A DNA stretch of 64,000 nucleotides from Tubulanus polymorphus (taxonomy: Eukaryota; Nemertea; Palaeonemertea; Tubulaniformes; Tubulanidae): positions 18,000,650 through 18,064,649 of the forward strand of contig NC_134026.1 in assembly GCF_964204645.1 (NCBI RefSeq), read 5' to 3'. The position numbers and the translations under genes were made by a program. This document shows positions 1-11,650 of the stretch, piece after piece (within the stretch, counting starts at the first letter, position 1; every line of letters begins with the position of its first letter). The notes beneath the pieces were generated by a model. The model was given only the letters and a program-made list of their open reading frames with translations, did no database searches and was not told where the DNA came from.

Positions 1-164
1 CGAAATGTTAAACTCTGATAATAATATAACAGTCTCTTGCTGCGCGTAGTTTCTATGGAGGCACTGTGCTTCCTATTTTAAACTTGAAGTTACTTAAAGA
101 TAACACCGGTGGAAATAGCAATCATCAATCATGGCGCGCGCACTGGCGCGAATCTGAAAGTTTG

Positions 165-293
165 TGACGTCATTTCATAAATAAATAAAGAAGGAAGGTT
201 CCGAGAATATCCAAATCACAGGTTACTGTGAATAACTGGGGTTCGACCATTCACAAGTTAAAAATGTACTACTTCCTTGTTTGTGGGGTAAGT
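165..293 (+). promoter_or_regulatory. possible host promoter and tiny first exon
   Basis: A perfect CRE-type palindrome TGACGTCA at 165-172 is followed closely by an A/T-rich TATA-like stretch (about 176-189) and, at 264, by an ATG opening eight codons (MYYFLVCG) that end at a consensus splice donor GTAAGT (288-293). Together these look like a short first exon of a secreted-protein gene, but no downstream exon was recognised before the BEL/Pao insertion, so the assignment is weak. Confidence 0.2.
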
Positions 294-1107
294 TTATTCA
301 TACTGTTATTAAAAGCAGTTCCTTTTAAACATTCTATAATAGTATAGTTTTGTTCGTGGATATCAATACTTCGAAAAATCAACAGCGGTTTATTTATTTA
401 ATGTACCGGTACGCATTTTCTTAATTGAATTGAATTGGTCCGGTCCAAAAGGCGGGTCATACTAGTTAGCGTCAGAAAATGTCAGCGTCGGTGATATCTT
501 GTTATCGTCGATATTAAACGGTCTAAAGTCAGTTTATACATCACATACATTACAAATTGGAGGTCCCTTGTACATGTACATCACATCGTGACGCAGCGGC
601 GATGGTAATGTCATAGAAGAACAAAGTCAGTTGAAAATACCTACCCACTGCACCGATAAAGAATGATAGCAAGCCAGAGGTCAGTGACAGACAGTCAGTA
701 ATGGGGAGTGATGGTACCGTTCGTGATTATGTTTTTATAATGATTATTGGACGTCAATTTCATATGTGAATTGTAGTCCCCATCTGATCGCTTGACTTGT
801 CAGATTGACTTGTCACTCCTCTACTAATAGTAACACTATAAGGCCTTCCCTCCTGCATAGTTTACCCTATAGGCCAAATTTGTGCTTTGGGCCAAATTAG
901 GTTTTCTTATGTAGTCGACATTTTTCGGAACCAATAATAACCGAATATGCGCTTAAACTGTCACTAGCGAATGGTAAAAACACCGTAGCTTCGTTCTTCT
1001 CGATGTTATTTCCCCCAAAACCTGGCACATTAGTACTTTGCTCGTAGTAGCACATGCGCGTAGTAGCACATGTGGGTTAACATATCCATGTTGCGAGTTG
1101 ACCCCTA
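294..1107. other. gene-free interval
   Basis: AT-rich non-coding DNA. No ORF, RNA gene or recognisable repeat was seen. It may be intron if the short exon at 264 is real. Confidence 0.5.
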
Positions 1108-1112
1108 GGTGG

Positions 1113-1318
1113 TGTCACGCAGTACTAGCGTGTATTATGTAACGTGTTATATTTCACCGATCACAGTTTCACGGGTGATCAACCATGTATATCATTGTGT
1201 ATATAAACCTTTTCCTGCAATAAAGTGGGTTTTCAGTTTTTCGTTTGTACCTAGCTGTGTTGGAGTTATTTTTCTGCCTTTGGAGGATCTACAGTCCCAG
1301 GTCATTTTCCGTATGACA
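1113..1318 (+). repeat. 5' LTR of BEL/Pao element
   Basis: Begins TGTCACGC and ends CCGTATGACA, so it has TG...CA ends. A TATATAAA box at about 1200 and an AATAAA signal at about 1219 lie inside, giving a short R-U5. Every base matches the 3' LTR by eye. Confidence 0.95.
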
Positions 1319-1355
1319 TTTTGGTCCCTCGAGCCGAGGAAATAGAAACAGCAAG

Positions 1356-4300
1356 ATGGACGAAGAAGATAAGAAAAAATTATACAACACGAGGAAAGGA
1401 CATCGGAGTCACCTAACGAAATTATTTACGAGAGGAAGAGACGCGGTATCTCAGGAGCAAAGCGTGCAAGGTATGTCCGTCGTATCGATGATAAAGGAAA
1501 AAATTCAAATGATGACCGATTTAGATTCAAACTTATTAGAATTTTATTCGAAAGAAAAAGAAATTTGCGACTTTATCGCCGAGTCTGAAGATTATTTGTC
1601 GGAACGAAAAATTGATTTGTCAGTGTTGGAGCATTCCGTACAAGCTCTTACGATTAATGTTCCTTCAAACCGTGATTTTACAACTCGTCCGAAAAGATTA
1701 ACGCTCGAAAAATTAAAATTGCCGACATTCTCAGGAAACCTCCTAGAATGGAAGTCATTCTGGGACTTATTTTGCGCAACCGTTGACGAGCAGTCGGATC
1801 TCTCGGGTATCGAAAAATTTAGTCATTTGATTACTCATTTGACAGGAGAAGCCAAAGAATGTCTTGAGGGCCTCCCGTTAACCGATGTGAATTATTTCGT
1901 TGCAAAAAAGTTATTGTGCGACCGATTCGGGCAAGCTCATAAAATCGCTGAGGTCTATATGACATCCTTGTTGAGTTTACCGGCACCCCGCTATGATCTA
2001 AAATCGTTAAGGTCATTTTACGATAAGTTAGAGAAATACATCAGGAGTTTAGATTCGATAGGGAAGCCTACTTCAAATTATGGCGCCATGTTAGTTCCGG
2101 TTCTGCGAACGAAATTACCATATGAAGTAAATTTGAGTATTTCTAAAGAGCATGGCAATAAAGACTGGGACCTCGACTCGTTGCGTACGGCTATAAAGAA
2201 TGAAGTGTTAACTCTCGAGGCGTGTAACACTTTGAGTTGTTCGAATTCAACTCAAGCCAAAAGTTCAACCGTGACGTCGTTGATTTCGACCGTAGATCGC
2301 GTGAATTATAATAGACCGGTTAAACAACAACTACACCGTCCCAACAATTCGAACCGCGGTAAATGCGCGTATTGTTATTCTTCAAATCATTACGCGAACC
2401 AGTGCGAGATCATAACTGACCCTGAAATTCGCTTCAGTATGATCAGAAATGCGAATTTATGTTATAGTTGTTTAGGGAAACACCGTTCTCGAGATTGTGG
2501 TTCTCAACAGCGGTGTAAATCGTGCGGCGGCAAACATCATTCGAGTTTGTGCAGTGCTTCTTTTTTCAGGCGATCTCAACCTAAGGGTGTGCGTGCACAT
2601 TTGGTCAGTTGTGAGCGTAGCGTTGATGGTACTGCGCCTACACCTCAGTTAGTACCCGCGGCTCGCAATCCCACACCACAACAGCAGTCAACAATGAGTT
2701 TAATAAATGAATCCAATTCTTACGCAAAATCAGAAACGTCTATAGAAAATGTTAACATTTCAGTAGCCGTTAATACGGTTCAAACGATTCCAGTTCATTT
2801 AAAAACTGCTGTTGGTAGGGTAACGGGACCCGAGGAACATACCTTCGCCAACATCCTTTTCGATGATGGATCGCAAAGATCATTTGTTACGGAAGAGTTA
2901 GCAAATCTTCTAAAATTACAGATTATCAAAAATGCAGATTTGAATTTGTGTACTTTTGGGGCAACTTCGACTACGAACAGGAAGGTCGATATTGTAGAGA
3001 TTAACATAATATGTACAGATGGATCTACTTTAAAAGTCGAAGCAATAGTTGTACCGGCCATAACAAAACCATTACTTGTGCCTTCTGATATTGAAACAAT
3101 TAATGAATTTAAAGGTCTGCAATTTGCACAACCCATACATTACGCTTCAGATCACATCGACATTTCTGTATTAATCGGAAGTGATTATTACTACAATTTT
3201 ATTGAGACTGAAGGCACAATACGGTCGAGCGATGGTCCAGTAGCGGTTCCAACTAAACTCGGTTATGTTATAACTGGGCCTAGGAAAAATGGTAGTTCTA
3301 GTAATGTTAGCATGTTACATGTAGTATCGGAGCCTGATTCTTATAATCTTGGCCGATTCTGGTCGTTAGATATTTTAGGTATCACGCCTCCAGTCGACGA
3401 AACTTCCAATTTTTTAGAGGAATATCTAAATAGTTCTATTTCTAAAGAAGGAGGTATCTATCAGGCAAAACTCCCGTGGAGAGTGGGTTATGGTCCTTTA
3501 CCATCAAATTACTCGGTAGCATACGGCCGTACAAGATCACTCGCTCGGCGCCTGTTTCAATCTTCGTTGTTAGAGAGTTATGACGGGATAATCAAATATC
3601 AATTAGAACGCGACTTCATTGAGAAGGTGGCCTACCCTGATCCTATTGATGATTTAGGGAAAATTCATTATATTCCGCATCACGCTGTATTTCGAGAGTC
3701 TAGTACTACACCTATCCGCATAGTATTTGACTGTAGTTGTCGTTCTTCCAAAAACTCATTAAGTTTGAATGATTGTTTGGAGTCAGGGCCTTGCCTTCTC
3801 AATGAACTCACTTCTATTCTCATACGATTTCGATTATTTGATTGCGCAGTAACCACTGATATCGAAAAAGCGTTTTTGCACGTTGGTTTAGATAAATCGG
3901 ATCGAGATTCTACGCGTTTTCTCTGGCTTAGTGATTCGAAAGACACTGAAAGTACATTTGAGGTTTATCGCTTTAAGAGAGTCCTTTTCGGTGCGAAATG
4001 TTCGCCGTTTATGCTAAATAGTACAATTATATATCATCTTAGAAACAATTTCAAAGGTAAATTTACGAATAACCTTTTGCGAGATATATATGTCGACAAT
4101 ATTAGTACAAGCGTAAACTCTGTGTCAGATGTAATTCAGTTCTATAAAGAAGCGAGATCACTCAAAGAAAATGCCAATTTCAATTTTCGATGCTGGGCAT
4201 CGAATAGTTCGCAGCTACGTGAGCTTGCAAAACACGACGGTGTACTTGAACCTTCTCGTATTGTAAAGAATCTTGGTCTCATGTGGGACACTGATAGAGA

Positions 4301-6788
4301 TTTGATCGCATATCCAAAGCACGCGGTAATAGACGAGTCTCCTATCACAAAACGTGTTATTTTGAAAAGGACCGCCAAAATATATGATCCTCTTGGGTTT
4401 TTGACTCCCGTAACTCTTCCATCAAAATTACTTCTTCAAGATTTATGGAAGCAGTCATACGGATGGGATGATTTGTTACCTAAGGATATTTGTTCTCAAT
4501 GGTTCTCTATTAATGAAAACCTGTGCCGAGCTTTGGATATGACATTTCAGAGAAAGTATTTCTCAGATCCGAATTTGCGAACTACTGATTTAGAACTACA
4601 CATATTTGGTGATAGTTCGACTCGCGCGTATGGAGCAGTGGCGTACCTTAAATCTGGTAGTCAGTCTAGTTTGATAATGTCAAAATCTCGTGTCGCTCCA
4701 GTTAAAGAATTGACCATCCCTAAGTTAGAATTGATGGCAGCTACGGTTGCAGCCAGGTTGTCTGATCACATTCAACGTTCAATTAATCCAACCATTGGTT
4801 CTAATTCGCCTATAAAATCCTTTCACTGGACTGACAGTCAGATTGTATTGGGTTGGTTAAATTCAGGAAAGAAACAGACACAATTTGTGAATAACCGGGT
4901 ATCCGAGATTAGAAAATTAACTTCTTTAAACAGTTGGTTTTACTGTCCAGGTAACGTTAACCCTGCAGACCTGTTAACTCGCGGTGTGCATTACAATGAG
5001 TTAACAGCTGATCTATGGTTAAAAGGGCCATCTTGGTTGACCAATGGGAGTCCTCTACCTGAACAGCCTAGCACAATTTCAATCAATTACGTAGTGGCTC
5101 AAAATTCCGATCCAATTCGTAAGAAGGAAAGTTCAATTTTTACTTTTCAATTGGGAGAAGTTATAGATTATAGTCAATTCACGTCATACTCAGAGTTGGT
5201 AAATGTCATGGCTCTGGCTTTACGCTTTATTCATAACCTTAAATCAATAAAAGAGGATCGAAATCACGGACCACTATCGTCATCAGAAATCGTGAATGCT
5301 GAAAAATTGATAATCAAATATTTTCAGTCCGCTTTGTGTGCCGAGATAATTCAGGACTTGACTAGTGGCACAAAGAGAAAGAAATTATCTGTAGTTAATC
5401 AACTACAATTATACATAGACGACGAGGGCATTATTAGGTGCAAAGGTCGTCTCCAGAATGCTGATATGAGTTTTGATTCTAAACACCCGATATTCGTACC
5501 AAAATCATGTATGTTATCTAGTTTGATTATCAATGATGCTCATCTGCAGGTCATGCATTTCGGTGTAAGTGCAACTGTGTGTAAGATACGAGAAAATTTT
5601 TGGATCCCTCAGATACGCCAAGCAGTCAAGTCTCAGGTCAGAAAATGCGTTACATGTCGCAAAGTTTCTGGTAAACCCTTTACGTTACCAGATCCACCTC
5701 CACTTCCTGGGTATAGAGTTTCTAGATATCCACCGTTTTACTACTGTGGACTGGATTATTGCGGACCATTCGTTTTAAAAAATGGCAGCAATTGTTATAT
5801 TGCATTATTCACATGCACTGTAACCAGAGCAGTCCATTGTGAGGTTGTAGTTAGTAACTCTACAGACGAATTTATAAGATGTTTCCGTAGGTTCACTGCT
5901 CGTCGCTCCGTGCCAAGGATGCTTATCTCTGATAATGCTAGTACCTTTATCGGAGCCAACTCCGAATTGAAGAAGATATTTGAAGCTTTGAGTTCAACGA
6001 ATTTCCTTTCAAAACGACGCATTGATTGGCATTTTATAACAAAAAGAAGCCCTTGGCACGGAGGATTCTACGAGCGATTAATCGGTTTGACAAAGTCTGC
6101 TCTGAAAAAGTGTTTAGGAAGGGCAAAAGTAACTCTAGATGAATTTTCGACATTAATCACAGAAATTGAGTGTACGATTAATGACAGACCCTTAGTCAGG
6201 GAAACATCAGATATCAATGACATTAATGTATTAACTCCATCTCATTTAGTTTGTGGAAGGAAAATTAATTCATTGCCTCATCCTGAGTTTGATATCAATG
6301 ATCCTGATTATTCCAATTTGTCAGAATCCGAGTTGCAGAATCGATATAAATTCCTGGTTACACTTCAAGATAAATTTTGGGATAAGTGGCATAAAGAGTA
6401 CCTGGTAAATTTGAGAGAATCTCATAAATCTGTTGGCGATAATTATCAAAATATCAAACCGGGAATGCTAGTTTTAATACATGACGCACATGTTCCACGT
6501 TTACGATGGAAATTAGCTATAATTACTAAGATTTTGCGCGGGGAGGATGACCTCATTCGGTCAGTAGAGTTAAAAACTGCCAATGGTTTCACTAACCGTC
6601 CAATTTCTAAACTAGTTTATCTAGAAGTAAATGTTCCAGTTGAATCCATTCCAGTGCAAAATTCAATTTCAACTGATGAGAAAACTCAAACTCCTCGTCC
6701 CCCTACTCGTGCATCGGCAATATTTGCCAAAGATAGAATTTCGAAGCAATTAAAGGTTTTGGAAGATCAAGATACAGATAATGCTTAA
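1356..6788 (+). CDS. BEL/Pao Gag-Pol polyprotein
   Basis: 1,810 residues, ATG 38 bases past the left LTR. Order: DUF1759-like gag (about 110-250); three CCHC/CCHC-like zinc knuckles (about 337-400, first reads CAYCYSSNHYANQC); aspartic protease of the A17 type with DDGSQ near 503; reverse transcriptase with YVDN near 911; RNase H with acidic residues in FGDSS (about 1085), KLELMA and WTDSQ; integrase with an H/H/C/C finger (CVTC near 1433) and D-D-E residues in GLDYCGP (about 1465), SDNAST (about 1525) and GGFYERL (about 1573). The second Asp of the usual YVDD box is Asn; similar YVDN boxes occur in BEL/Pao families of marine animals, so this need not mean inactivity. No stop or frameshift is present. 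Confidence 0.95.
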   Translation: MDEEDKKKLYNTRKGHRSHLTKLFTRGRDAVSQEQSVQGMSVVSMIKEKIQMMTDLDSNLLEFYSKEKEICDFIAESEDYLSERKIDLSVLEHSVQALTINVPSNRDFTTRPKRLTLEKLKLPTFSGNLLEWKSFWDLFCATVDEQSDLSGIEKFSHLITHLTGEAKECLEGLPLTDVNYFVAKKLLCDRFGQAHKIAEVYMTSLLSLPAPRYDLKSLRSFYDKLEKYIRSLDSIGKPTSNYGAMLVPVLRTKLPYEVNLSISKEHGNKDWDLDSLRTAIKNEVLTLEACNTLSCSNSTQAKSSTVTSLISTVDRVNYNRPVKQQLHRPNNSNRGKCAYCYSSNHYANQCEIITDPEIRFSMIRNANLCYSCLGKHRSRDCGSQQRCKSCGGKHHSSLCSASFFRRSQPKGVRAHLVSCERSVDGTAPTPQLVPAARNPTPQQQSTMSLINESNSYAKSETSIENVNISVAVNTVQTIPVHLKTAVGRVTGPEEHTFANILFDDGSQRSFVTEELANLLKLQIIKNADLNLCTFGATSTTNRKVDIVEINIICTDGSTLKVEAIVVPAITKPLLVPSDIETINEFKGLQFAQPIHYASDHIDISVLIGSDYYYNFIETEGTIRSSDGPVAVPTKLGYVITGPRKNGSSSNVSMLHVVSEPDSYNLGRFWSLDILGITPPVDETSNFLEEYLNSSISKEGGIYQAKLPWRVGYGPLPSNYSVAYGRTRSLARRLFQSSLLESYDGIIKYQLERDFIEKVAYPDPIDDLGKIHYIPHHAVFRESSTTPIRIVFDCSCRSSKNSLSLNDCLESGPCLLNELTSILIRFRLFDCAVTTDIEKAFLHVGLDKSDRDSTRFLWLSDSKDTESTFEVYRFKRVLFGAKCSPFMLNSTIIYHLRNNFKGKFTNNLLRDIYVDNISTSVNSVSDVIQFYKEARSLKENANFNFRCWASNSSQLRELAKHDGVLEPSRIVKNLGLMWDTDRDLIAYPKHAVIDESPITKRVILKRTAKIYDPLGFLTPVTLPSKLLLQDLWKQSYGWDDLLPKDICSQWFSINENLCRALDMTFQRKYFSDPNLRTTDLELHIFGDSSTRAYGAVAYLKSGSQSSLIMSKSRVAPVKELTIPKLELMAATVAARLSDHIQRSINPTIGSNSPIKSFHWTDSQIVLGWLNSGKKQTQFVNNRVSEIRKLTSLNSWFYCPGNVNPADLLTRGVHYNELTADLWLKGPSWLTNGSPLPEQPSTISINYVVAQNSDPIRKKESSIFTFQLGEVIDYSQFTSYSELVNVMALALRFIHNLKSIKEDRNHGPLSSSEIVNAEKLIIKYFQSALCAEIIQDLTSGTKRKKLSVVNQLQLYIDDEGIIRCKGRLQNADMSFDSKHPIFVPKSCMLSSLIINDAHLQVMHFGVSATVCKIRENFWIPQIRQAVKSQVRKCVTCRKVSGKPFTLPDPPPLPGYRVSRYPPFYYCGLDYCGPFVLKNGSNCYIALFTCTVTRAVHCEVVVSNSTDEFIRCFRRFTARRSVPRMLISDNASTFIGANSELKKIFEALSSTNFLSKRRIDWHFITKRSPWHGGFYERLIGLTKSALKKCLGRAKVTLDEFSTLITEIECTINDRPLVRETSDINDINVLTPSHLVCGRKINSLPHPEFDINDPDYSNLSESELQNRYKFLVTLQDKFWDKWHKEYLVNLRESHKSVGDNYQNIKPGMLVLIHDAHVPRLRWKLAIITKILRGEDDLIRSVELKTANGFTNRPISKLVYLEVNVPVESIPVQNSISTDEKTQTPRPPTRASAIFAKDRISKQLKVLEDQDTDNA

Positions 6789-6982
6789 ATTAGTCTCAGT
6801 TCTATTAAGATTATATTACAATTACATGTAAATAGTTTGATTGTTAAATCAATTGTTCATTATAATAATATGTAAATTGTTTGTAATTTCGTACATTGAG
6901 ATATTTGTTATACGAACTTCTATTTCTATTTTGTATGATTCTATGTACGATTTATCTTTAAACTTATCTGCTGTGGTGGGAG

Positions 6983-7188
6983 TGTCACGCAGTACTAGCG
7001 TGTATTATGTAACGTGTTATATTTCACCGATCACAGTTTCACGGGTGATCAACCATGTATATCATTGTGTATATAAACCTTTTCCTGCAATAAAGTGGGT
7101 TTTCAGTTTTTCGTTTGTACCTAGCTGTGTTGGAGTTATTTTTCTGCCTTTGGAGGATCTACAGTCCCAGGTCATTTTCCGTATGACA
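6983..7188 (+). repeat. 3' LTR of BEL/Pao element
   Basis: Base-for-base identical to the 5' LTR and followed at once by the GGTGG target duplication. Confidence 0.95.
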
Positions 7189-7193
7189 GGTGG

Positions 7194-8245
7194 CACTCTT
7201 TCAAAAACGGAATGTGACGAACTGATTTCGTGTGAAATCTTTGCTCGCATCCCTGAACGACATTCTATCCAGAAAGGCAGAACCCCATTATCGCTGCTTG
7301 CAGCTATATTTATTATCATAAATGGTCCACTTTCCAGCCAAAAATTTTTCATAAAATGTAACTCCTCTCAGATTCGACTACCAACAGCTTATAAACGTAA
7401 TCTAAATTCTGTCAGCAATATAACTCAGCGCCTGACCATTTTGAATTTGCGTAAAGTAATCTATTATGAATTAATCCCGCATAATTACCGGGTCTAAACA
7501 GCGACAAGAATAGCGCAAAGAATCGTCATCCATTGTTAAAAGTTCACCCCGAAAAGCCTAAAATTTACCGGACGACCTTGAGCTTCAACGGATTACAATT
7601 AGTCATTTCCCACGAACGATAACTACAGCCGGTGTCTTATTAATGAAACGTGGCGGATGGTTGAAATCATTTTCGGCTTAAATTTATCGCGAATTTTAGG
7701 ACCTTAATGAATTTCACGAAACCATGATCCTTAAAATGATTCAATTGGTTAATTCTATTCGTAAATCAATTTACGTTGGCTACATTTCCTGAAGATTTCT
7801 GGCTCGATTCAACGTAATATGGACAGAAATGGTAGCAATTTTCATACGGAATTTTACTTCCGCGTTCACTCGACGACTAGATGACAACGTTAGCAGATTT
7901 TACGTAATTTAAGGTGAGAATCCGTTAACAACGCAGTCTCAAATGTTTTGTGACTTTCTCAAAATTTATCAAAAATTTAACTAATTTTTAGTTCATAAGT
8001 CCTCAAATATTCATAAATGAACAGTTAAAAATTGTTGAAACATGTCGACTCTGCCGTAAAATCAACCTATTAACAGTCCGGAATTTGGGATAATATCGGG
8101 CTTTAGAGAACATAATGCCCCCGAGGTCTTCACATTAACAGAAAAGATTACGTAAGTAATTCACGCGCAGCTCGCGATAGGCGCACAATAGAAATCTGAG
8201 CCGCGCGTTCTTTGAGTGTCACCAATCAAGAGGACCGCTATTGTG
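7194..8245. other. gene-free interval
   Basis: AT-rich non-coding DNA right of the BEL/Pao insertion. Short ORFs here cross the LTR or lack any recognisable family signature. Nothing else was seen. Confidence 0.5.
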
Positions 8246-8800
8246 AAAATTGACTACGGGAGGAATATTCCTCCCAATGTCAATCGATGGAAACTTGACC
8301 ATGGGGTCCGATATTCAAAGAATTGACTTTGGGAGGAATATTCATCCCAAGGTCAAACGAAGAGAATTTGACCTTCAGGTCTGATATTCAAAGTATCGAC
8401 GTCGGGAGGATTGTTCCTCCCTATGTCAAACCAGGGAAGTGTGATGAGAGTTGTTCTATTGCGGGTTGTTCTGCGACCGAATCAAAGTTGATGTTGACTG
8501 GTGTTCAGCTGGTAACACACACTCGATAAGCGTAGCTTACTGCTGTTGCGGTAACCTTTGATGTACCGGCTGAATTGAATAGCCTACATCCGGCAATTAA
8601 AAGCGTCCGTATTCCATCTCATCACACTTCCCTGGTCAAACCATGGACTAAATCTAGTTTATACGTCCATGGTCAAACGAAGGGAAATGGACCTGGTCTG
8701 ATATTCGAAATATTGTCATTTGTCAACTGAAGGAAAACGAACCCGAGTCTTAGATTCAAAGTATATTGATTTAGGGAGGAATTTTTCCTCCCACCACTAA
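8246..8800 (+). repeat. ~73-bp imperfect tandem array
   Basis: Units share the core GGGAGGAATATTCCTCCCA (itself nearly palindromic) followed by TGTCAA and a GATATTCAAAG segment. At least three units precede and two degenerate units follow a short TIR insertion. The array is non-coding. Confidence 0.7.
8431..8635. mobile_element. 205-bp non-autonomous TIR element
   Basis: Perfect 19-bp terminal inverted repeats (CCAGGGAAGTGTGATGAGA) bound the segment and TCAAA flanks both ends. The array sequence resumes on the right, so this is an insertion. The CAGGG-type end suggests hAT, but the exact duplication length (5-8 bp) is ambiguous because flank and TIR overlap. Confidence 0.7.
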
Positions 8801-11542
8801 ATGCTGTAACCTGTAATTTTAGAAAGATAGGTGTTTTGGGTGTAATTAGTTTTTTTAAAGCCATAAAGCCGGTAGATTTATGAATTTCGAGTGATACGAT
8901 ACACAGTGTTCGAGGTAATGAGACGGTATGAGACATAGGCCTACATACAATTTTAGAAAACTAAATAGATTTTGTATTTTCTTTGTCTAACAGTAAATTG
9001 CTATAACTTTGTTGACAATCAACTGTAATCAGATTGTAATCAGGCCCTTCTCGATAAACATGTAGAGGGGAAATCGTAATTAAAACACGTGCATAACATA
9101 GAAATTAAGTTTTGATTATACAGGGAATATATTAGGACTGCTTACAAATTTTCACTAGACTGCGATAAATCTAAATAGCTTAATACGGCACGAGTTTAGC
9201 TAATTTACGGGTTTAAAGGTTCATTTTCAGAGTCAATGGACGTAATTTGATAAATGCATTCTCTAAATGGAAATTCTATAGTAATCGATACAAATCATTT
9301 ATATTAAGTGTTTTTTCTGTTAATTAAGAATGGTCATTCAAGGATTAAAGATCGTTATGAAGCTGATACATTTCATTCGTGTGGATTCTTCTCTCATCAC
9401 TAGTGTTAATAGGAGATTCGCGTGTCACGCATGATAAAAAAAAATTATTCGAGTCGTATTTCTTTCATTTACGGTCGCAAATTAGCCATCGTCCTAGTGA
9501 GCATTATTCTCATTTATACGTAAAAGTGTATTCGGTATGAGGGTTTGTTTCTTTCTTCACTCCTTTATATACAATTCAGAAATAGGAGTTGATAAGGAGG
9601 TTTTTACTCCTAACCGAACTCAGTTCCCATTCAGTTCAGTTCAAGTTTATATATGCATGGAGATCTATGAAATAAGGGAAAATACAATCCAGCCTACTAG
9701 CCACTGAACGTTAGCTCCCAGAAAACGTCAGGAATTTGCAGAGAGAAAACATTATGTTACAAAAATATCGGATAAAATTCATTCTAAACATGCGTTACTA
9801 AGCCCAGAACTCCAGATATCGGGATGTTATGTCTAAGGCAGATTTCTCCCTTTGTGACACAACCATTTAATTACTCATGTGACCATTATGTTAAAACACC
9901 TCTCACAATCAAGCTTAAGATTAAGTGGCCTGCGGTATGAATGATTTAGTATTGATTCATATAGGAAGCATTATAGTCTTTACATTGAAATTAGTTGATA
10001 GAATGCATCTTACTTTTTCTCGACTTAAAAATTATTATTTGATCGACATACCACGGATTCGGAAACTAGTTGATTAAAAGCACAAACGCATATAGTCGCT
10101 ATCCTGGTAATTAAATCGACTTAAAAATCGATTGATTGTTATTGAAATGATGAAAGTTGAAAAAGAAAATCAACGTTTTTATGAGATATATGTTTCGTTG
10201 TTCGTGATATTCAGCATACACCAATGTCCAGTAAAATTTAACAATTCAAAGTTACTACAAAACTTGCAAATTCTAATGTTTATTTAGCGGCAATTTTCCC
10301 CCTGCCATTTTTCCAACGTTTATCCAAAGATTGAAATACTTCATTAATACTAAACTAATACTAAAAGTTATCGCACTGGTAAAATAATATTTCAAATTTC
10401 AAACAGTATTTCAAAGATATTTCAAATAAAAAGTTTCAATAATTTATCGCATCGCACAGCAAAATCCGTGAAATACATTTTTGATTTACGGGTGCCTCAT
10501 TGGCCTGTCATCGCTTGTACAATGAATTCTCTTTAATTGAGCAATATTTACTTAGGACTTAATCACTGACTTTCTATAGATAATGAGCTATACAAAGCCT
10601 AAACCGATAAAATTCAGTGGCTCGTTATTGTCAGCTTGCTTGTATACCAAGCTTCGCTAACATAAACGATGATGTTGCCCTTTTAACTGAAATCTTGACG
10701 TATCAAACCATAAATAAATAAAACTGCAAAAATTGCTTCAATCGTTTTTACGCATGAGGAATCGATCTTGATTTGAAAGGCACTTGTTGACGTGTGGGGA
10801 AAAATTGAAAATTTTCACAGAAATCCTTTAAAACGATTCCAGTTATTTTGGACTTAATTTTGCAATACAAACGAAAACATACCAGCGGCAGCAAATCATA
10901 AGCTCTTTAATGGGTCTTCTTAGGGGATTTTTACCGGGGAATTTCGACCATTACCGTGTAGACGAGCCGGTAACAAAAACCTTTGGAAACAACAAATTAT
11001 TCGCTTGTATGAATTTACGCCACTTTTGATAGGATTGCCTAATCAAATATTTCAATCATGAAGATGGCGAGTTGACTGAGCCCGAGGCGCAAGTCGATAG
11101 TAGTTATATAGAAACAACAAACATAATGTATTTTCCTTAAAAGTGTTTCATCTATAGAGATTTAATACAACTTGTCAACAGTTCAATTTCTATAATGCGA
11201 TGACCTATGTATGAAAATATGTTTTCTGTTTGTTTTACGCGTGATCCAGGGGGATAATACCTTCGCCCAAACGTTCTACACACACATGATACAGTTTAAT
11301 GAATCCGAAATATATCCAGGCCTAGAGTTCATGCTGAAGGATGAAGACTAAGAATATCTTAGCAATATAATTTTTAGAAAGAGATTTTTGTCCACTGAAG
11401 TTTAGAATAGCACGCCGGACTCTTTGTTAGGATCGACCACAGTTCTATAGTGAATTGATTACAAGTAGTTAATTTAGCAAAACAAAGTAAATTGTTCATT
11501 ACAGTGCATTGCTAAGGGTTAGTTGTAAAAAACCCCAGGATG
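8801..11542. other. gene-free interval
   Basis: 2.7 kb of AT-rich DNA. No ORF above background, no RNA gene and no clear element ends were seen. Confidence 0.5.
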
Positions 11543-11650
11543 TTGGAAAAATGGCCAAGGAAAAATGGCCAGGAAAGAATGGCCAAGGAAAAAATGGCCA
11601 AGGTAATTTGTCTAGGAAAAAATGGCCACGGAAAAAAAGGCCAAGGAAAA
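11543..11650 (+). repeat. short tandem repeat (AAAAATGGCCAAGG)n
   Basis: Six to seven degenerate copies of a 14-20 bp unit containing ATGGCCAAGG. A simple expansion with no coding sense. Confidence 0.8.

Larger units (their letters stand above)
1113..7188 (+). mobile_element. complete BEL/Pao LTR retrotransposon
   Basis: A 6,076-bp element bounded by identical 206-bp LTRs and a 5-bp target duplication GGTGG (1108-1112 and 7189-7193). A primer-binding site starting TGGTCCCTCGAGCCGAGG (1322-1339) lies four bases inside the left LTR, and a purine-rich tract (6973-6982) abuts the right LTR. One unbroken gag-pol ORF fills the inside. Identical LTRs, an exact duplication and an open ORF mean a very recent insertion; the copy may be capable of movement. 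BEL/Pao is supported by the DUF1759-type gag, A17-type protease and domain order; no env ORF is present. Confidence 0.95.

Noticed and set aside
6841-7497. 218-codon ORF crossing the 3' LTR
   Set aside because: It reads through LTR and unrelated flank, has no family signature, and its LTR part is repeated in the ORF at the 5' LTR.
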